A stretch of DNA of 44,408 nt from Akkermansia sp. (GCA_017435365.1 JAFSFD010000018.1:1-44408); one strand, 5' to 3'; shown: positions 35,644-43,293, numbered from the stretch's first letter. A program made the numbers and translations. The notes: a model not told the origin generated them from the letters alone.

Positions 35644-38040
35644 ATGAGTATCATTTCTAAAGCAGCAGTGCTGCTGCTTGCAGGCCTGGCCATGGCTGCA
35701 CCGGAAACGCCGAGTCATGGCGTTGTTGCGGAATACTGGGAAAGTTTACCCAAAGGGGGAATTTCAGCATTGGCGAATGCGAGCAAAAGCCGCAAGCCTG
35801 ATGCTGTCAGTATCCGGAGCAGGATAGATGCGGACTCCCGGGGAAAAGATCATTATGGGGTTCGTTACTCTGCCTTGCTGGTGCCGCCCAGGAGTGGAGA
35901 ATACACCTTTTATCTGGCGGCAGATGACCTTGCTGAATTGTGGATGAGCACAGATGAAGGCACGGAAAATCTGACCAGAATCTGTGAAGTGACAAGCTAC
36001 ATGCCCCGCCGCCATTTTGTGGAAGGAGCTTGCTCCGGCAAGGTGCAACTGAAGCGGAACAAAAAGTATTACCTTGTCGTTCATCATGTGGATGCCATTG
36101 CTGATGATCATGTGGCACTGGCGTGGGAGGGCCCCGGAATCAAAAAGGGCATCATTCCCAAAAAGCATTTCTTGCTCACCATGGATGCAACCACGCGGAA
36201 AATGTGGGAAGATACGGCAGCCCGGGAAAGCCGGAGCAAGGCCCTGCTGCAAGATCTGCTCGAACAAAAGCCTGAACAATTAAGCGTTTGGTTGAATTCA
36301 CTTTCCGCCGCTGATAGCAAGCTGCTCGATGAAGCCCTGCTGGACGCCCAGAATTCGTATGCAGCCAAGGGAACGGCTCAATTTCAGAGAAAGATGAAGC
36401 CCTATGTAAAGGCAGCTGCCGGCATTGTGGCTTCTCCGGCTTCTCCCGTGAGTCATCCTGTGGCCAAACGGCTTCTGTATATGGAAGAAGCATGGTTGAA
36501 ATCTCTGTCGTTTAAGCAATTGCTCAAGCTTGGGCCACACCGCCTGGCCTCATCGCTCGGCCGCATCCCGAATAAAGCAAAACCTGTCAGCGTCACCCAG
36601 TCATTCAATTCCAGCGGACAGAAATGGGGAAACGAGTTTGTTTCGGTCGGGCTTTATGCCATACCCGGAACAGCATTCACAGTAAAATTACCACCAGAGC
36701 TTGTGAGCAAGGGGCTTCAGATGAAGGTAGGGCATCATTTCCCGGAGAAAGGACGCCCTCTTGTCTGCATGCCCGACAACAGTCGCTGGTTCCCTCTGGA
36801 TAAGGAGGTCAACACGTATGTAACGCCTCACGGTGGCCTCATGCTGTTAAATGTTCCCAGGAAGGTGGAGCTCAGGAACACTCCCATCACCATAGAGGGA
36901 GCTTTAAAGGCCCCGCGGTTTATTCTGGGAAAAGACACAGACGCTGATTGGCGCCGGCTGAAAAAGGCACCAGCCCCTTGGGGGGAACTGGTGAGCGACC
37001 ATGTAGTTCTGCTGGTGCACCGGGAAGGGCTGCAGAAATTGGACAACCCCACCGAAGTGATGACATGGTGGGACACCAACACGCGGGATATGGAGGACTT
37101 TTATTCCTATTATCCTCAGCACCCGTTCCGTATGCACGCCGGCTATTATGCAGAGGAAGGGATTTCATACTGGCCGCTCCACTGGGACATGGGTAACATG
37201 GAGTACCTGCTCAATTTGCAGGCGATGAAAGAGGTTAACTCGGCCTACTTCCTGCACGAACACGGTCACCACTGCGACTTCTGGGAAATGGAACTTTCGT
37301 TCTGGGCTGAATCTACGCCTAATTGGGGCGGATACTACATGAAGGCCCGCAAGGGTAAGTCATTCAATTGGAAAGATTCTCATGACACCCATATTCGCAA
37401 GCTTCTGAACCCCGATGATGCGGCGATGGCTGAAATCCGCCAGGATATGTGGTACAAAATCGACTCCAAGGGCACGCACCATTGGTCGTACCCCATTACC
37501 AGCATGATGATTGGCTATGCCGAGGATTTCGGCTGGGATTGTATCAAGGCCACTATCAAGCGACTTCGCAATAAAGAGGATGATATGTACAAATGGGACT
37601 TTGTACAAGGGGCAGACCATGACCAGGCTAAGATTGACCGCTACCTGATTGGTTTGTCTGAAGCCGCAAAACGCGATGTCCGTCCCTATTTTGCGCACTT
37701 CAAGTTATTCCCATCTGACGGAGCCTCCCGGTATCTGGACGAGCTCCGCCTGACTCCGTGGGATCTGACCTACCTGGTCAGGCCTGAATCCGCAACAACC
37801 GCTCAGGATAAGCCGCTTGCGATCCCTTGTGGGAAGGGCCGCCTGCTGAGCTTTGCCAAACACCCGCGCATCAAGTGGAAAGATTCCTCTAGCCAGGGAG
37901 GCCGTGTGGTTCGTCAGGATAAGGGAATGGTCATCTACACCCCCAGACCCGGCTTCCGCGGTGAAGATGTGCTCCGATACCAGCTTTTCAACGAACATGG
38001 AAAAACCGTAGAAAAGGAATTTGTAGTGACTGTTGAATAA
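35644..38040 (+). CDS. Secreted PA14-domain M60 (enhancin/mucinase-type) metallopeptidase
   Basis: 798 residues with a clear signal peptide (MSIISKAAVLLLAGLAMAA). A PA14 carbohydrate-binding-type domain covers about 30-180 (AEYWESL, SGEYTFYLAADDLAELWMS). The M60 catalytic region has the zinc motif HEHGHH (His538-Glu-His-Gly-His542) and a downstream Glu in SFWAEST. A short Ig/cadherin-like C-terminal module follows (GEDVLRYQLF). M60 enzymes cut mucin-type O-glycoproteins next to glycosylated residues, which suits a mucin-grazing gut bacterium. The in-frame start at 35617 is rejected because ATG 35644 gives the signal peptide. The segment lies between two direct 136-bp repeats. Confidence 0.9.
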   Translation: MSIISKAAVLLLAGLAMAAPETPSHGVVAEYWESLPKGGISALANASKSRKPDAVSIRSRIDADSRGKDHYGVRYSALLVPPRSGEYTFYLAADDLAELWMSTDEGTENLTRICEVTSYMPRRHFVEGACSGKVQLKRNKKYYLVVHHVDAIADDHVALAWEGPGIKKGIIPKKHFLLTMDATTRKMWEDTAARESRSKALLQDLLEQKPEQLSVWLNSLSAADSKLLDEALLDAQNSYAAKGTAQFQRKMKPYVKAAAGIVASPASPVSHPVAKRLLYMEEAWLKSLSFKQLLKLGPHRLASSLGRIPNKAKPVSVTQSFNSSGQKWGNEFVSVGLYAIPGTAFTVKLPPELVSKGLQMKVGHHFPEKGRPLVCMPDNSRWFPLDKEVNTYVTPHGGLMLLNVPRKVELRNTPITIEGALKAPRFILGKDTDADWRRLKKAPAPWGELVSDHVVLLVHREGLQKLDNPTEVMTWWDTNTRDMEDFYSYYPQHPFRMHAGYYAEEGISYWPLHWDMGNMEYLLNLQAMKEVNSAYFLHEHGHHCDFWEMELSFWAESTPNWGGYYMKARKGKSFNWKDSHDTHIRKLLNPDDAAMAEIRQDMWYKIDSKGTHHWSYPITSMMIGYAEDFGWDCIKATIKRLRNKEDDMYKWDFVQGADHDQAKIDRYLIGLSEAAKRDVRPYFAHFKLFPSDGASRYLDELRLTPWDLTYLVRPESATTAQDKPLAIPCGKGRLLSFAKHPRIKWKDSSSQGGRVVRQDKGMVIYTPRPGFRGEDVLRYQLFNEHGKTVEKEFVVTVE

Positions 38041-38105
38041 CCGGCACCGCCCCGAAGCGGGCATACAGCCGGCGCCTTCATTCGAACCGCGTTCGCATCC
38101 CGCTG

Positions 38106-38241
38106 TCTAATAACTCGGAACTAATCAATAAATGGGAATTTGTGGGGGAACTCTGTCGGAGCACGGGACTTCAGTCCCGATTGGAAGCACCGTTATTTCA
38201 GGACTGAAGTCCCGTGCCCCGACAACGACAAACATCAATTT
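38106..38241 (-). repeat. 112-bp inverted-repeat element, copy 5, plus 24-bp shared flank
   Basis: Element at 38130-38241 with the flank TCTAATAACTCGGAACTAAT at 38106-38129, in the same orientation as copy 4. Two G substitutions weaken its left terminus (AAATGG). Confidence 0.9.
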
Positions 38242-38550
38242 AGTGAGTTTTTAGAGTCCCCATGTAACAGTAGTCCATGCGTGATTTTTTCTCTTGGAAC
38301 GCTCCTGCCTATTCACCGGGGGAGGGCGTTTCTATTTCTAGCTACCGGGCGCATTCTGTGTCGCCTGTTCTACAGCTTCCCGGCCAGGTGGTGGCATCGC
38401 AATATCGTGCGAACGGGGGGCACTTTCAATGACTTCGGAAAAATTGTCATCATCGGGACCAGTGGCTCCACTGGCAGAGTTTCCTGGGCTTTTGGCTGGT
38501 ATTTTGCGTTTTCCCGCACTAACAGATTGCCGAGTTTTCCGGATTCAGAT
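38242..38550 (+). other. Region without a clear gene; probable decayed 5' part of the KilA-N gene
   Basis: An open frame runs from inside repeat copy 5 into the KilA-N gene, but its translation here is not family-like. The usual beta-strand start, ending in a [YI]SLTDMAN motif, is reduced to PDSDMAN. A second short frame (38429-38626) overlaps. AACGCTCC/GGAGGGCGTT at about 38298-38330 may be a terminator-like hairpin. Confidence 0.4.
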
Positions 38551-39285
38551 ATGGCAAATGCTCGTACTGATGATGCACGCGCAGCCGATGTCATCAAAAA
38601 CTGGATACGTAACCGCTATACAATAGAACTCCTTGGAACATGGGAGATTATCCATAACCCGGATTTTAAAGTGGTCGAATTTGACCACTTTAAATCGCAA
38701 GCCGGTTTACCCAGCTTTGTGATGAGCGTGACCGACTGGGTTGAAAAGACAAATGCCATAGGCTTAGTTGTTCGCAAAGGTCGCTACGGTGGTACATACG
38801 CCGTGCGTGATTTGGCATTTGAGTTCGGAACAGCTATCAGTGTTGCCTTCAAGCTTTATCTGATTGAGGAGTTCCAAAAACTGAAATCGGCTGAACAGGA
38901 AAAACTCGGCTGGACTGCAAAGCAAGAGCTTACCAAAATCAATTATCGCATTCATACAGACGCAATTAAACAAAACCTGATTCCTGCGACCATTAGTGCC
39001 CAACAAGCCAGTTACATCTACGCAAATGAGGCAGATGTCCTCAATGTTGCCATGTTTGGTATGACCGCTCAACAATGGCGCCGCAATAATCCGTCGCTCC
39101 CCGGCAATATACGAGACTATGCTTCCGTCAACGAGCTGATTTGTCTCTCCAATATGGAAAACCTGAATGCCGTATTCATTGAATCCGGAATGAGTCAATC
39201 TGAGCGCTTGCAGAAGCTCAATAAAATCGCCATTCAGCAAATGCGCGTCCTGACTGAAACTGATAGTCGGCTTTTGTTGAAATAA
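38551..39285 (+). CDS. KilA-N domain protein, probably 5'-truncated
   Basis: 244 residues from ATG 38551. The KilA-N core is clear: DARAADVIKNWIRNRYTIEL, LGTWEIIHNPDFKVVEFDHF, KSQAGLPSF, WVEKTNAIGLVV, GRYGGTYAVRDLAFEFG and FKLYLIEEFQKLK. A C-terminal region common in such proteins follows (ASYIYANEADVLNVAMFGMT). KilA-N proteins are DNA-binding factors spread by phages and mobile elements. The family normally has 20-25 residues before MANA, and here they are lost or scrambled, so function is doubtful. Codon use is less GC-rich than the core genes. Confidence 0.82.
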   Translation: MANARTDDARAADVIKNWIRNRYTIELLGTWEIIHNPDFKVVEFDHFKSQAGLPSFVMSVTDWVEKTNAIGLVVRKGRYGGTYAVRDLAFEFGTAISVAFKLYLIEEFQKLKSAEQEKLGWTAKQELTKINYRIHTDAIKQNLIPATISAQQASYIYANEADVLNVAMFGMTAQQWRRNNPSLPGNIRDYASVNELICLSNMENLNAVFIESGMSQSERLQKLNKIAIQQMRVLTETDSRLLLK

Positions 39286-39403
39286 TGTTTTTTTCTGTGG
39301 GAACCCTTGCGCCATCTGCAACAAAAACGCAGGAAACGCACAATATAAATTCCCGCTGGGAGCGTCTATTTATTAGAAAATCTGCACTTTCTGCATTTTT
39401 TTG

Positions 39404-39431
39404 TTGCGGATTCGGTGCAGAGAAGTATTAT
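39404..39431 (+). promoter_or_regulatory. Promoter of the three-lipoprotein operon
   Basis: TTGCGG (39404-39409), 16-base spacer, TATTAT (39426-39431). It is followed by a true Shine-Dalgarno AAAGGAG (39439-39445) 7 bases before ATG 39453, rare in this window. Confidence 0.7.
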
Positions 39432-39452
39432 CTTATGCAAAGGAGATAGAGA

Positions 39453-40238
39453 ATGATGAAGACAATTTTCCATAAAATCCTCGCCACCCCAGCCCTCTGC
39501 CTTGCGGCGGTGGGGCTGAGCTCTTGTTGCTTTGAGCAGCCTCTTACCTGCAACCTGCTCGAACTGGTAACGCCGCCGGATGCCCGAGTGGCTATGGTTG
39601 ACCATCACTTTCCGCATCGTCCGGCAGAAACCTCGGATGGATTTAAAGTGCGGTATGAAACAGGTTCAAAAGCTTGCTCCTTTGAGCCATACCTTTATCA
39701 ACTGAACGGTATCTATTACCAGCGTCGCACCATTCAGTATGCCAAGGCGCATCGCCCCATTATTCGCCGTGCCGATAGAGCAGACCATTTCTTGCGTTAT
39801 CCGCTGACGCATCAGCAACTCGAAGAACAATTCACCTTTGATACCTCCATACCCGATGTTGTTTGGATGCAACCGGTGGACGTCACCGGGGTGGAAAGGG
39901 AATACAACAAGCTCAGCTGTATTCCTGCCGACCGCTTTGATTTTGCCAAAGCCCGCAAAGTGGCGAAAAAATCAATATCCACGTGCATTCCTCTTTGCGA
40001 TTTACCACTCAAGGATAAACCCGGCACCTCTTCCATATGGCGCACCGTGGCGGCTGCCCCGCTTGCCGTGGTAGACATGGCTGCCACCGCCACCTTATGT
40101 GTGGCAGAAGGTACAGCTGAAATCTGTACGGCTGTCATCGTCCTGCCCGCATATCCCTTCATTCTTTTCGGCCAGCAACAACAACGCCAACAACAACCCT
40201 CCCATATTGAGGACGTTGATTTCTCAGCGTTGAAATAG
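39453..40238 (+). CDS. Lipoprotein 1 of the tandem set (261 aa), unknown function
   Basis: The signal peptide is MMKTIFHKILATPALCLAAV ending in lipobox LSSC. The mature part (from about residue 25) has no family I recognise. It has a Tyr-rich middle, a hydrophobic stretch near residues 200-245 that could be a membrane helix, and a Gln-rich segment (GQQQQRQQQ). It is followed 6 bases later by a second lipoprotein gene with almost the same signal peptide but an unrelated mature part. Confidence 0.72.
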   Translation: MMKTIFHKILATPALCLAAVGLSSCCFEQPLTCNLLELVTPPDARVAMVDHHFPHRPAETSDGFKVRYETGSKACSFEPYLYQLNGIYYQRRTIQYAKAHRPIIRRADRADHFLRYPLTHQQLEEQFTFDTSIPDVVWMQPVDVTGVEREYNKLSCIPADRFDFAKARKVAKKSISTCIPLCDLPLKDKPGTSSIWRTVAAAPLAVVDMAATATLCVAEGTAEICTAVIVLPAYPFILFGQQQQRQQQPSHIEDVDFSALK

Positions 40239-40244
40239 TAAATT

Positions 40245-40946
40245 ATGACCATGCCCCCATTTCACAAAATCCTTGCCACCACAGCCATCTGCCTTGTGGC
40301 GGTGGCTAGCTTGAGCTGTTCGCCTGAACATGAATATATCCACGCAGAAGTTGGGGGTGCCGAAATCCCGGCAGGATGGGATTTTTCCACCAGAAAACAG
40401 TGGACGAACCATCAGGAATTGCGTGATGGCAGCCAGCTTCAGAATGGAGTTGTAGATTTATCCGGGATGCCGGAGTTTGCTTCATACTGTGGCAAAGAGG
40501 TTCATTTCCGGGTTCCGCTCGCCATTCAGCGTGTAGATTATGTGGCCGGTACGGATTATAAGCTGGAAAATCACAAAACGCTGCCCGATGGGGTAATAGA
40601 TTTGTACCATGTCCCGGTGCAGAAGGGAAAACTGCTGGCTGTTCGTGGCTTGTGGGAAGAAAGGTTCAAACCGGGCAGCAAAGTATACAACCTGGAGCGC
40701 CTCAGAGTAGAAGCACTACTGGAAGTTCAGCACCCCGATGCGCAAGTCAACAACGGCAAACCGCTTTATTTAACATACGTTCTGGCCGACCACGAGACCC
40801 CGCCTCATCGTATCCGCGCCCCGTGGGGACCGGAACCATCTCCCGAATCACCGCACGCGCTGGAGTTGTTGAATAATTTCTTCAAAGGCGCTTCATCTAC
40901 CGGGGAATCTTCCCCGAAACAGCCCGTAGGCCAACAAGCCGAATAA
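40245..40946 (+). CDS. Lipoprotein 2 of the tandem set (233 aa), unknown function
   Basis: Signal FHKILATTAICLVAVASLSC with lipobox SLSC. FHKILAT is identical to the neighbours at protein level. The mature region is largely beta-like with several Val-rich strands and ends in a Pro/Gln-rich tail. No family recognised. It is in an operon with the genes on both sides (gaps of 6 and 18 bases). Confidence 0.72.
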   Translation: MTMPPFHKILATTAICLVAVASLSCSPEHEYIHAEVGGAEIPAGWDFSTRKQWTNHQELRDGSQLQNGVVDLSGMPEFASYCGKEVHFRVPLAIQRVDYVAGTDYKLENHKTLPDGVIDLYHVPVQKGKLLAVRGLWEERFKPGSKVYNLERLRVEALLEVQHPDAQVNNGKPLYLTYVLADHETPPHRIRAPWGPEPSPESPHALELLNNFFKGASSTGESSPKQPVGQQAE

Positions 40947-40964
40947 TCCACAGCAGTACTGACC

Positions 40965-41672
40965 ATGCCCCCGTTCCATAAAATCCTTGCCACTACAGCC
41001 CTGAGCCTTGCGGCCGTGGGGGTGAATAGCTGTCAGCAGCCTCGGCAAGCTGTACTTAGCGACCCGGATAATATGGAAAGATTTCGCCCTATTATGTTCT
41101 ACAACTGCGTCCCCGTGGGTGAGATAGACCCATACGCAGAAGAGAAGAAAGCGTTCAGCGGGGCTACAGAAAGGATGAAACTACTATCTGCCGATGAGAA
41201 AACAACTTTGGCACTGGCCATTGTGGACGCATTCGATAAAGCCATCAGGCCGCTGGGGCTCCATCTCGCAAGCTCCGATTTCATAACAGAGTTCACTATT
41301 GCCGCCCGAATCAACGCCGCAGTAGAAGCAGAGGATGTCGCCATGTGGGATGATATGCTTGGCTGGCAAAATGTGTTACCCAAGGCCATGGCCACATTGC
41401 CGCAGGAGCTACAACAAAAGCTTAAACACGAAGACATGGACAGCTTGCTGGATTGCTATGCAGCCTACATGATTATGCGATACGCAGAATTGAACGATAC
41501 CCTACCGGCTACCACAAGAGCCAAGGCTCGTGGTATGGTGGCTCTCATTATTGCCCATGCCGATGGAGAACACGGGCACCGCAGCTTTGGGGTGTATGAC
41601 TATCCCGGCTATACCCCTATGCAGCCGGATTACAGCAGAGTCCCCGAACCTGACGAGGATGAGGAGAATTAA
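40965..41672 (+). CDS. Lipoprotein 3 of the tandem set (235 aa), unknown function
   Basis: Signal MPPFHKILATTALSLAAVGV ending in lipobox VNSC. The mature part is mostly alpha-helical (MKLLSADEKTTLALAIVDAF, then LPQELQQKLKHEDMDSLLDC) with an acidic C-terminus, unlike the two upstream proteins. No family recognised. Last gene of the operon. Confidence 0.72.
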   Translation: MPPFHKILATTALSLAAVGVNSCQQPRQAVLSDPDNMERFRPIMFYNCVPVGEIDPYAEEKKAFSGATERMKLLSADEKTTLALAIVDAFDKAIRPLGLHLASSDFITEFTIAARINAAVEAEDVAMWDDMLGWQNVLPKAMATLPQELQQKLKHEDMDSLLDCYAAYMIMRYAELNDTLPATTRAKARGMVALIIAHADGEHGHRSFGVYDYPGYTPMQPDYSRVPEPDEDEEN

Positions 41673-42372
41673 CCTTGTTTACCCATTTGCAAGCGATATT
41701 TCATTTTAGGTTGCTACTCGGAGAAAAAGGGGGGATTAAACAGCTGATTCTGTGCAACTTGCCAGTTCGAGACATCTTTGCTTGTCGCAGAATAACCATC
41801 ACTGCAAAATCGCCAACCTGTCACGGCGTAGAAAGCAGCCCGATAGGGTCGACTCGAAGTCGGAAGCTCACAGAATCAATACATTGTAGATTCGAGACAT
41901 CTTTAGTGACCCTAAAAGGCTTTCACGCTTAGGAAAACGGGCTTCCGGCTTCGGGCTGCGCCCTACGCCGCGACAAGTAGGCTTTTTGGCCTTTTGGGGC
42001 CGTTTTGTACCCGGCAGGGCGGAGGCGGGGCTTGCGAGCGCTAGGGTGGGCGTAGCTTTAGCGAAGTCCCCTGCAATGACTAAGCGTGCGTAGGTATTGA
42101 AAATCAATGCAAAGCAAAAATCGAACCAGATTATTTTCTGATTCGGTTTCTTGGATTAAGTGGAATTAACGAGCCATCAGCTTGGGAAAATTGAGCCCGG
42201 AATTCGCTTTTTTCGTTTTTCCTACGTTCACGCCAAGAAAATATGGAATCACATTATAATATATTGGATAAAAGAGTTTTATGAAATCAGCTTCGCAATT
42301 CAGGAGAATGTCACATCGCTTGTAAGAGGTCAGGAAAAATGAAATACAGCATTCTCGTGGGTATTGTTACCT
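41673..42372. other. Non-coding stretch with direct and inverted repeats, possibly imported
   Basis: About 700 bases without a supportable gene. TTCGAGACATCTTT occurs twice (41766-41779, 41891-41904). A ~26-bp segment (41818-41843, GTCACGGCGTAG...GCAGCCCGA) recurs inverted at 41951-41977. GC-rich hairpins occupy 41940-42080, then the sequence turns AT-rich (42120-42350). Short frames in both directions (to 41932 and 42107) are peculiar Ser/Arg-rich translations of these repeats and probably not proteins. Confidence 0.5.
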
Positions 42373-42378
42373 TATAAT
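42373..42378 (+). promoter_or_regulatory. Probable -10 box of the micro-peptide transcript
   Basis: Consensus TATAAT at 42373-42378. The -35 is weak (TTCTCG, 15-base spacer). Start expected near 42385. Confidence 0.5.
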
Positions 42379-42384
42379 GGAGCA

Positions 42385-42581
42385 ACATGTATAGTTCCGT
42401 TTAGAGCACTTGAAAGAGGAACTCCTATCTGGTAGAATACGGCTGCTCTTCCGCTATCAGTTCGGCTGGTAGGTGGCCACGTCACCTATCGGCGGAGAGT
42501 AACCAGTCCTGTCCGCTAAAGGGACGTGTCCGCAAGGGTACGGAACAGCAGTTGAACCTGACTGGAGGAGATTAACACGAA
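42385..42581 (+). promoter_or_regulatory. Structured ~197-nt leader of the micro-peptide
   Basis: Readable pairings include GGTAGGTG/CACCTATC closed by an outer CCGC/GCGG, a GTCC-N6-GGGAC hairpin and a second similar hairpin (GTCCGCAAGGGTAC). CCAGTC (42503-42508) can pair with GACTGG (42560-42565), which includes the first Gs of the Shine-Dalgarno GGAGGAG (42564-42570). GTTCCGT near the 5' end complements ACGGAAC at about 42539-42545. Such folding could hold the ribosome site shut until processed, as in tisB or hok mRNAs. Confidence 0.5.
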
Positions 42582-42653
42582 ATGTCTGTAGTATCGTGGA
42601 TTGAGCTCATTGTGCTGATTGTACAAATAGTGATATTTGTCGTGAAGCTCTAA
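42582..42653 (+). CDS. 23-aa hydrophobic single-helix peptide, candidate type I toxin
   Basis: ATG 42582 to TAA 42651-42653. The peptide begins MSVVSWIEL, continues as an uninterrupted Ile/Val/Leu helix and ends in VVKL. That is one membrane span with a single acidic residue near the start and one Lys at the end, the build of Ibs, TisB, ZorO and holin-like toxins. A strong Shine-Dalgarno (GGAGGAG) lies 11 bases upstream. The gene has a long structured leader and its own terminator. A downstream small RNA is complementary to bases 42583-42602, covering the start codon and the first codons. Toxicity is inferred from this arrangement only. Confidence 0.65.
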   Translation: MSVVSWIELIVLIVQIVIFVVKL

Positions 42654-42660
42654 TGGCTCA

Positions 42661-42709
42661 GCGCAGTTGGGCTCGCCACCCAGCTGCGCATCTTCTTTTT
42701 AGTTTTTTT
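42661..42709 (+). terminator. Terminator of the micro-peptide transcript
   Basis: An 11-bp stem, GCGCAGTTGGG/CCCAGCTGCGC (one G-U), with a 7-nt loop, then a long T-rich tail (42691-42709). Confidence 0.88.
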
Positions 42710-42732
42710 GAGTTTATACTTTTAGTAAAAGC

Positions 42733-42760
42733 TTGACAACAGCGTTAATTTTAGTATCAT
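42733..42760 (+). promoter_or_regulatory. Promoter of the candidate antitoxin small RNA
   Basis: TTGACA (42733-42738), 16-base spacer, TATCAT (42755-42760). Stronger -35 than the micro-peptide promoter. Confidence 0.75.
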
Positions 42761-42766
42761 TTCCTC

Positions 42767-42849
42767 AGAAATCCACTACAGACAGTGTGACATTTCCAAG
42801 TTTCCGGAGCTTTCCCAACGGCGTAAAGGGAAAGCTCCGCTTCTTTTTT
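42767..42849 (+). ncRNA. Candidate ~83-nt antisense-acting small RNA (type I antitoxin)
   Basis: The RNA is bounded by a promoter ending at 42760 and a strong terminator hairpin at 42806-42849, with no reading frame between. Its 5' end contains AATCCACTACAGACA (42770-42784), the reverse complement of the micro-peptide mRNA TGTCTGTA (42583-42590) plus GTGGATT (42596-42602), leaving a 5-nt bulge in the mRNA. The contact therefore spans the start codon. A second, shorter register (GACATTT with AAATGTC) follows. It is encoded about 165 bases downstream on the same strand, so it would act in trans. Confidence 0.68.
42806..42849 (+). terminator. Terminator of the candidate small RNA
   Basis: A perfect 11-bp stem, GGAGCTTTCCC/GGGAAAGCTCC, with an 11-nt loop, then GC and a T-rich tail. 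Confidence 0.88.
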
Positions 42850-42857
42850 CGTCTTAA

Positions 42858-43058
42858 CCGAATCAGATAGTCATCATCGAGACCAAGGGCGATTATCTGG
42901 CCAATGAGGAGACACTGGCCAAGCTGAACTTGGGCAGAGCGTGGCAAGCACAAGCCGGGCCGGGGTATCGCTATTTCCTCGTGTTCCAGGACAAGGATAT
43001 CAGCATGACCAGGGTGTACCCCATGAGCGAGTTCCTCAAGATTCTGGCAGAACTGTAA
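42858..43058 (+). pseudogene. C-terminal remnant of a helicase/type III restriction-like protein
   Basis: After a TAA at 42855-42857 the frame is open to TAA 43056-43058 with no start codon at its head. The 66 residues contain VIIETKGDYLANEETLAKLN, then GYRYFLVFQD and a SEFLKILAEL end. This resembles the tail of large DEAD/DEAH restriction-type subunits (family from memory). Everything upstream is missing and has been replaced by the small-RNA region, which suggests that an older restriction locus was deleted here. Confidence 0.5.
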
Positions 43059-43264
43059 CCAACGCACAAAACACCACTCAGGCTTCGATAAATCTACGCC
43101 CAGACAGGTCAGGCTCCTCGTTGATACGCCCAGACAGGCCGCAAGACCATGACCTGCACCCGGCTGACCAAGGGCTCTACTTCGAGCAAATCCTCCCCTT
43201 GCAGCCTGTTTTCCCGCCATCGGCAACAAAATGCAGGCAAAGTGCAACAAAATGCCCGCCACGC
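43059..43264. other. Intergenic region with a short direct repeat
   Basis: TACGCCCAGACAGG occurs at 43095-43108 and 43125-43138. Further on, GCAACAAAATGC occurs twice ahead of the promoter. The second, with the promoter, matches 34761-34805. No gene is supported. Confidence 0.5.
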
Positions 43265-43293
43265 TTGAACAGAGGGGCAGGAATTGATATAAT
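43265..43293 (+). promoter_or_regulatory. Promoter of the 107-aa membrane protein
   Basis: TTGAAC (43265-43270), 17-base spacer, TATAAT (43288-43293). The spacer (AGAGGGGCAGGAATTGA) is nearly identical to that of the bPH gene promoter. The predicted leader is about 128 nt. Confidence 0.78.

Noticed and set aside
41675..42107. Open frames of ~80 codons on both strands after the lipoprotein operon
   Set aside because: Translations follow repeated hairpin DNA, lack ribosome sites or signal features and overlap each other.
42160..42342. 60-codon frame starting MELTSHQLGKIEPG in the AT-rich stretch
   Set aside because: No ribosome site, promoter or recognisable pattern. The frame is of a length expected by chance in AT-rich DNA.
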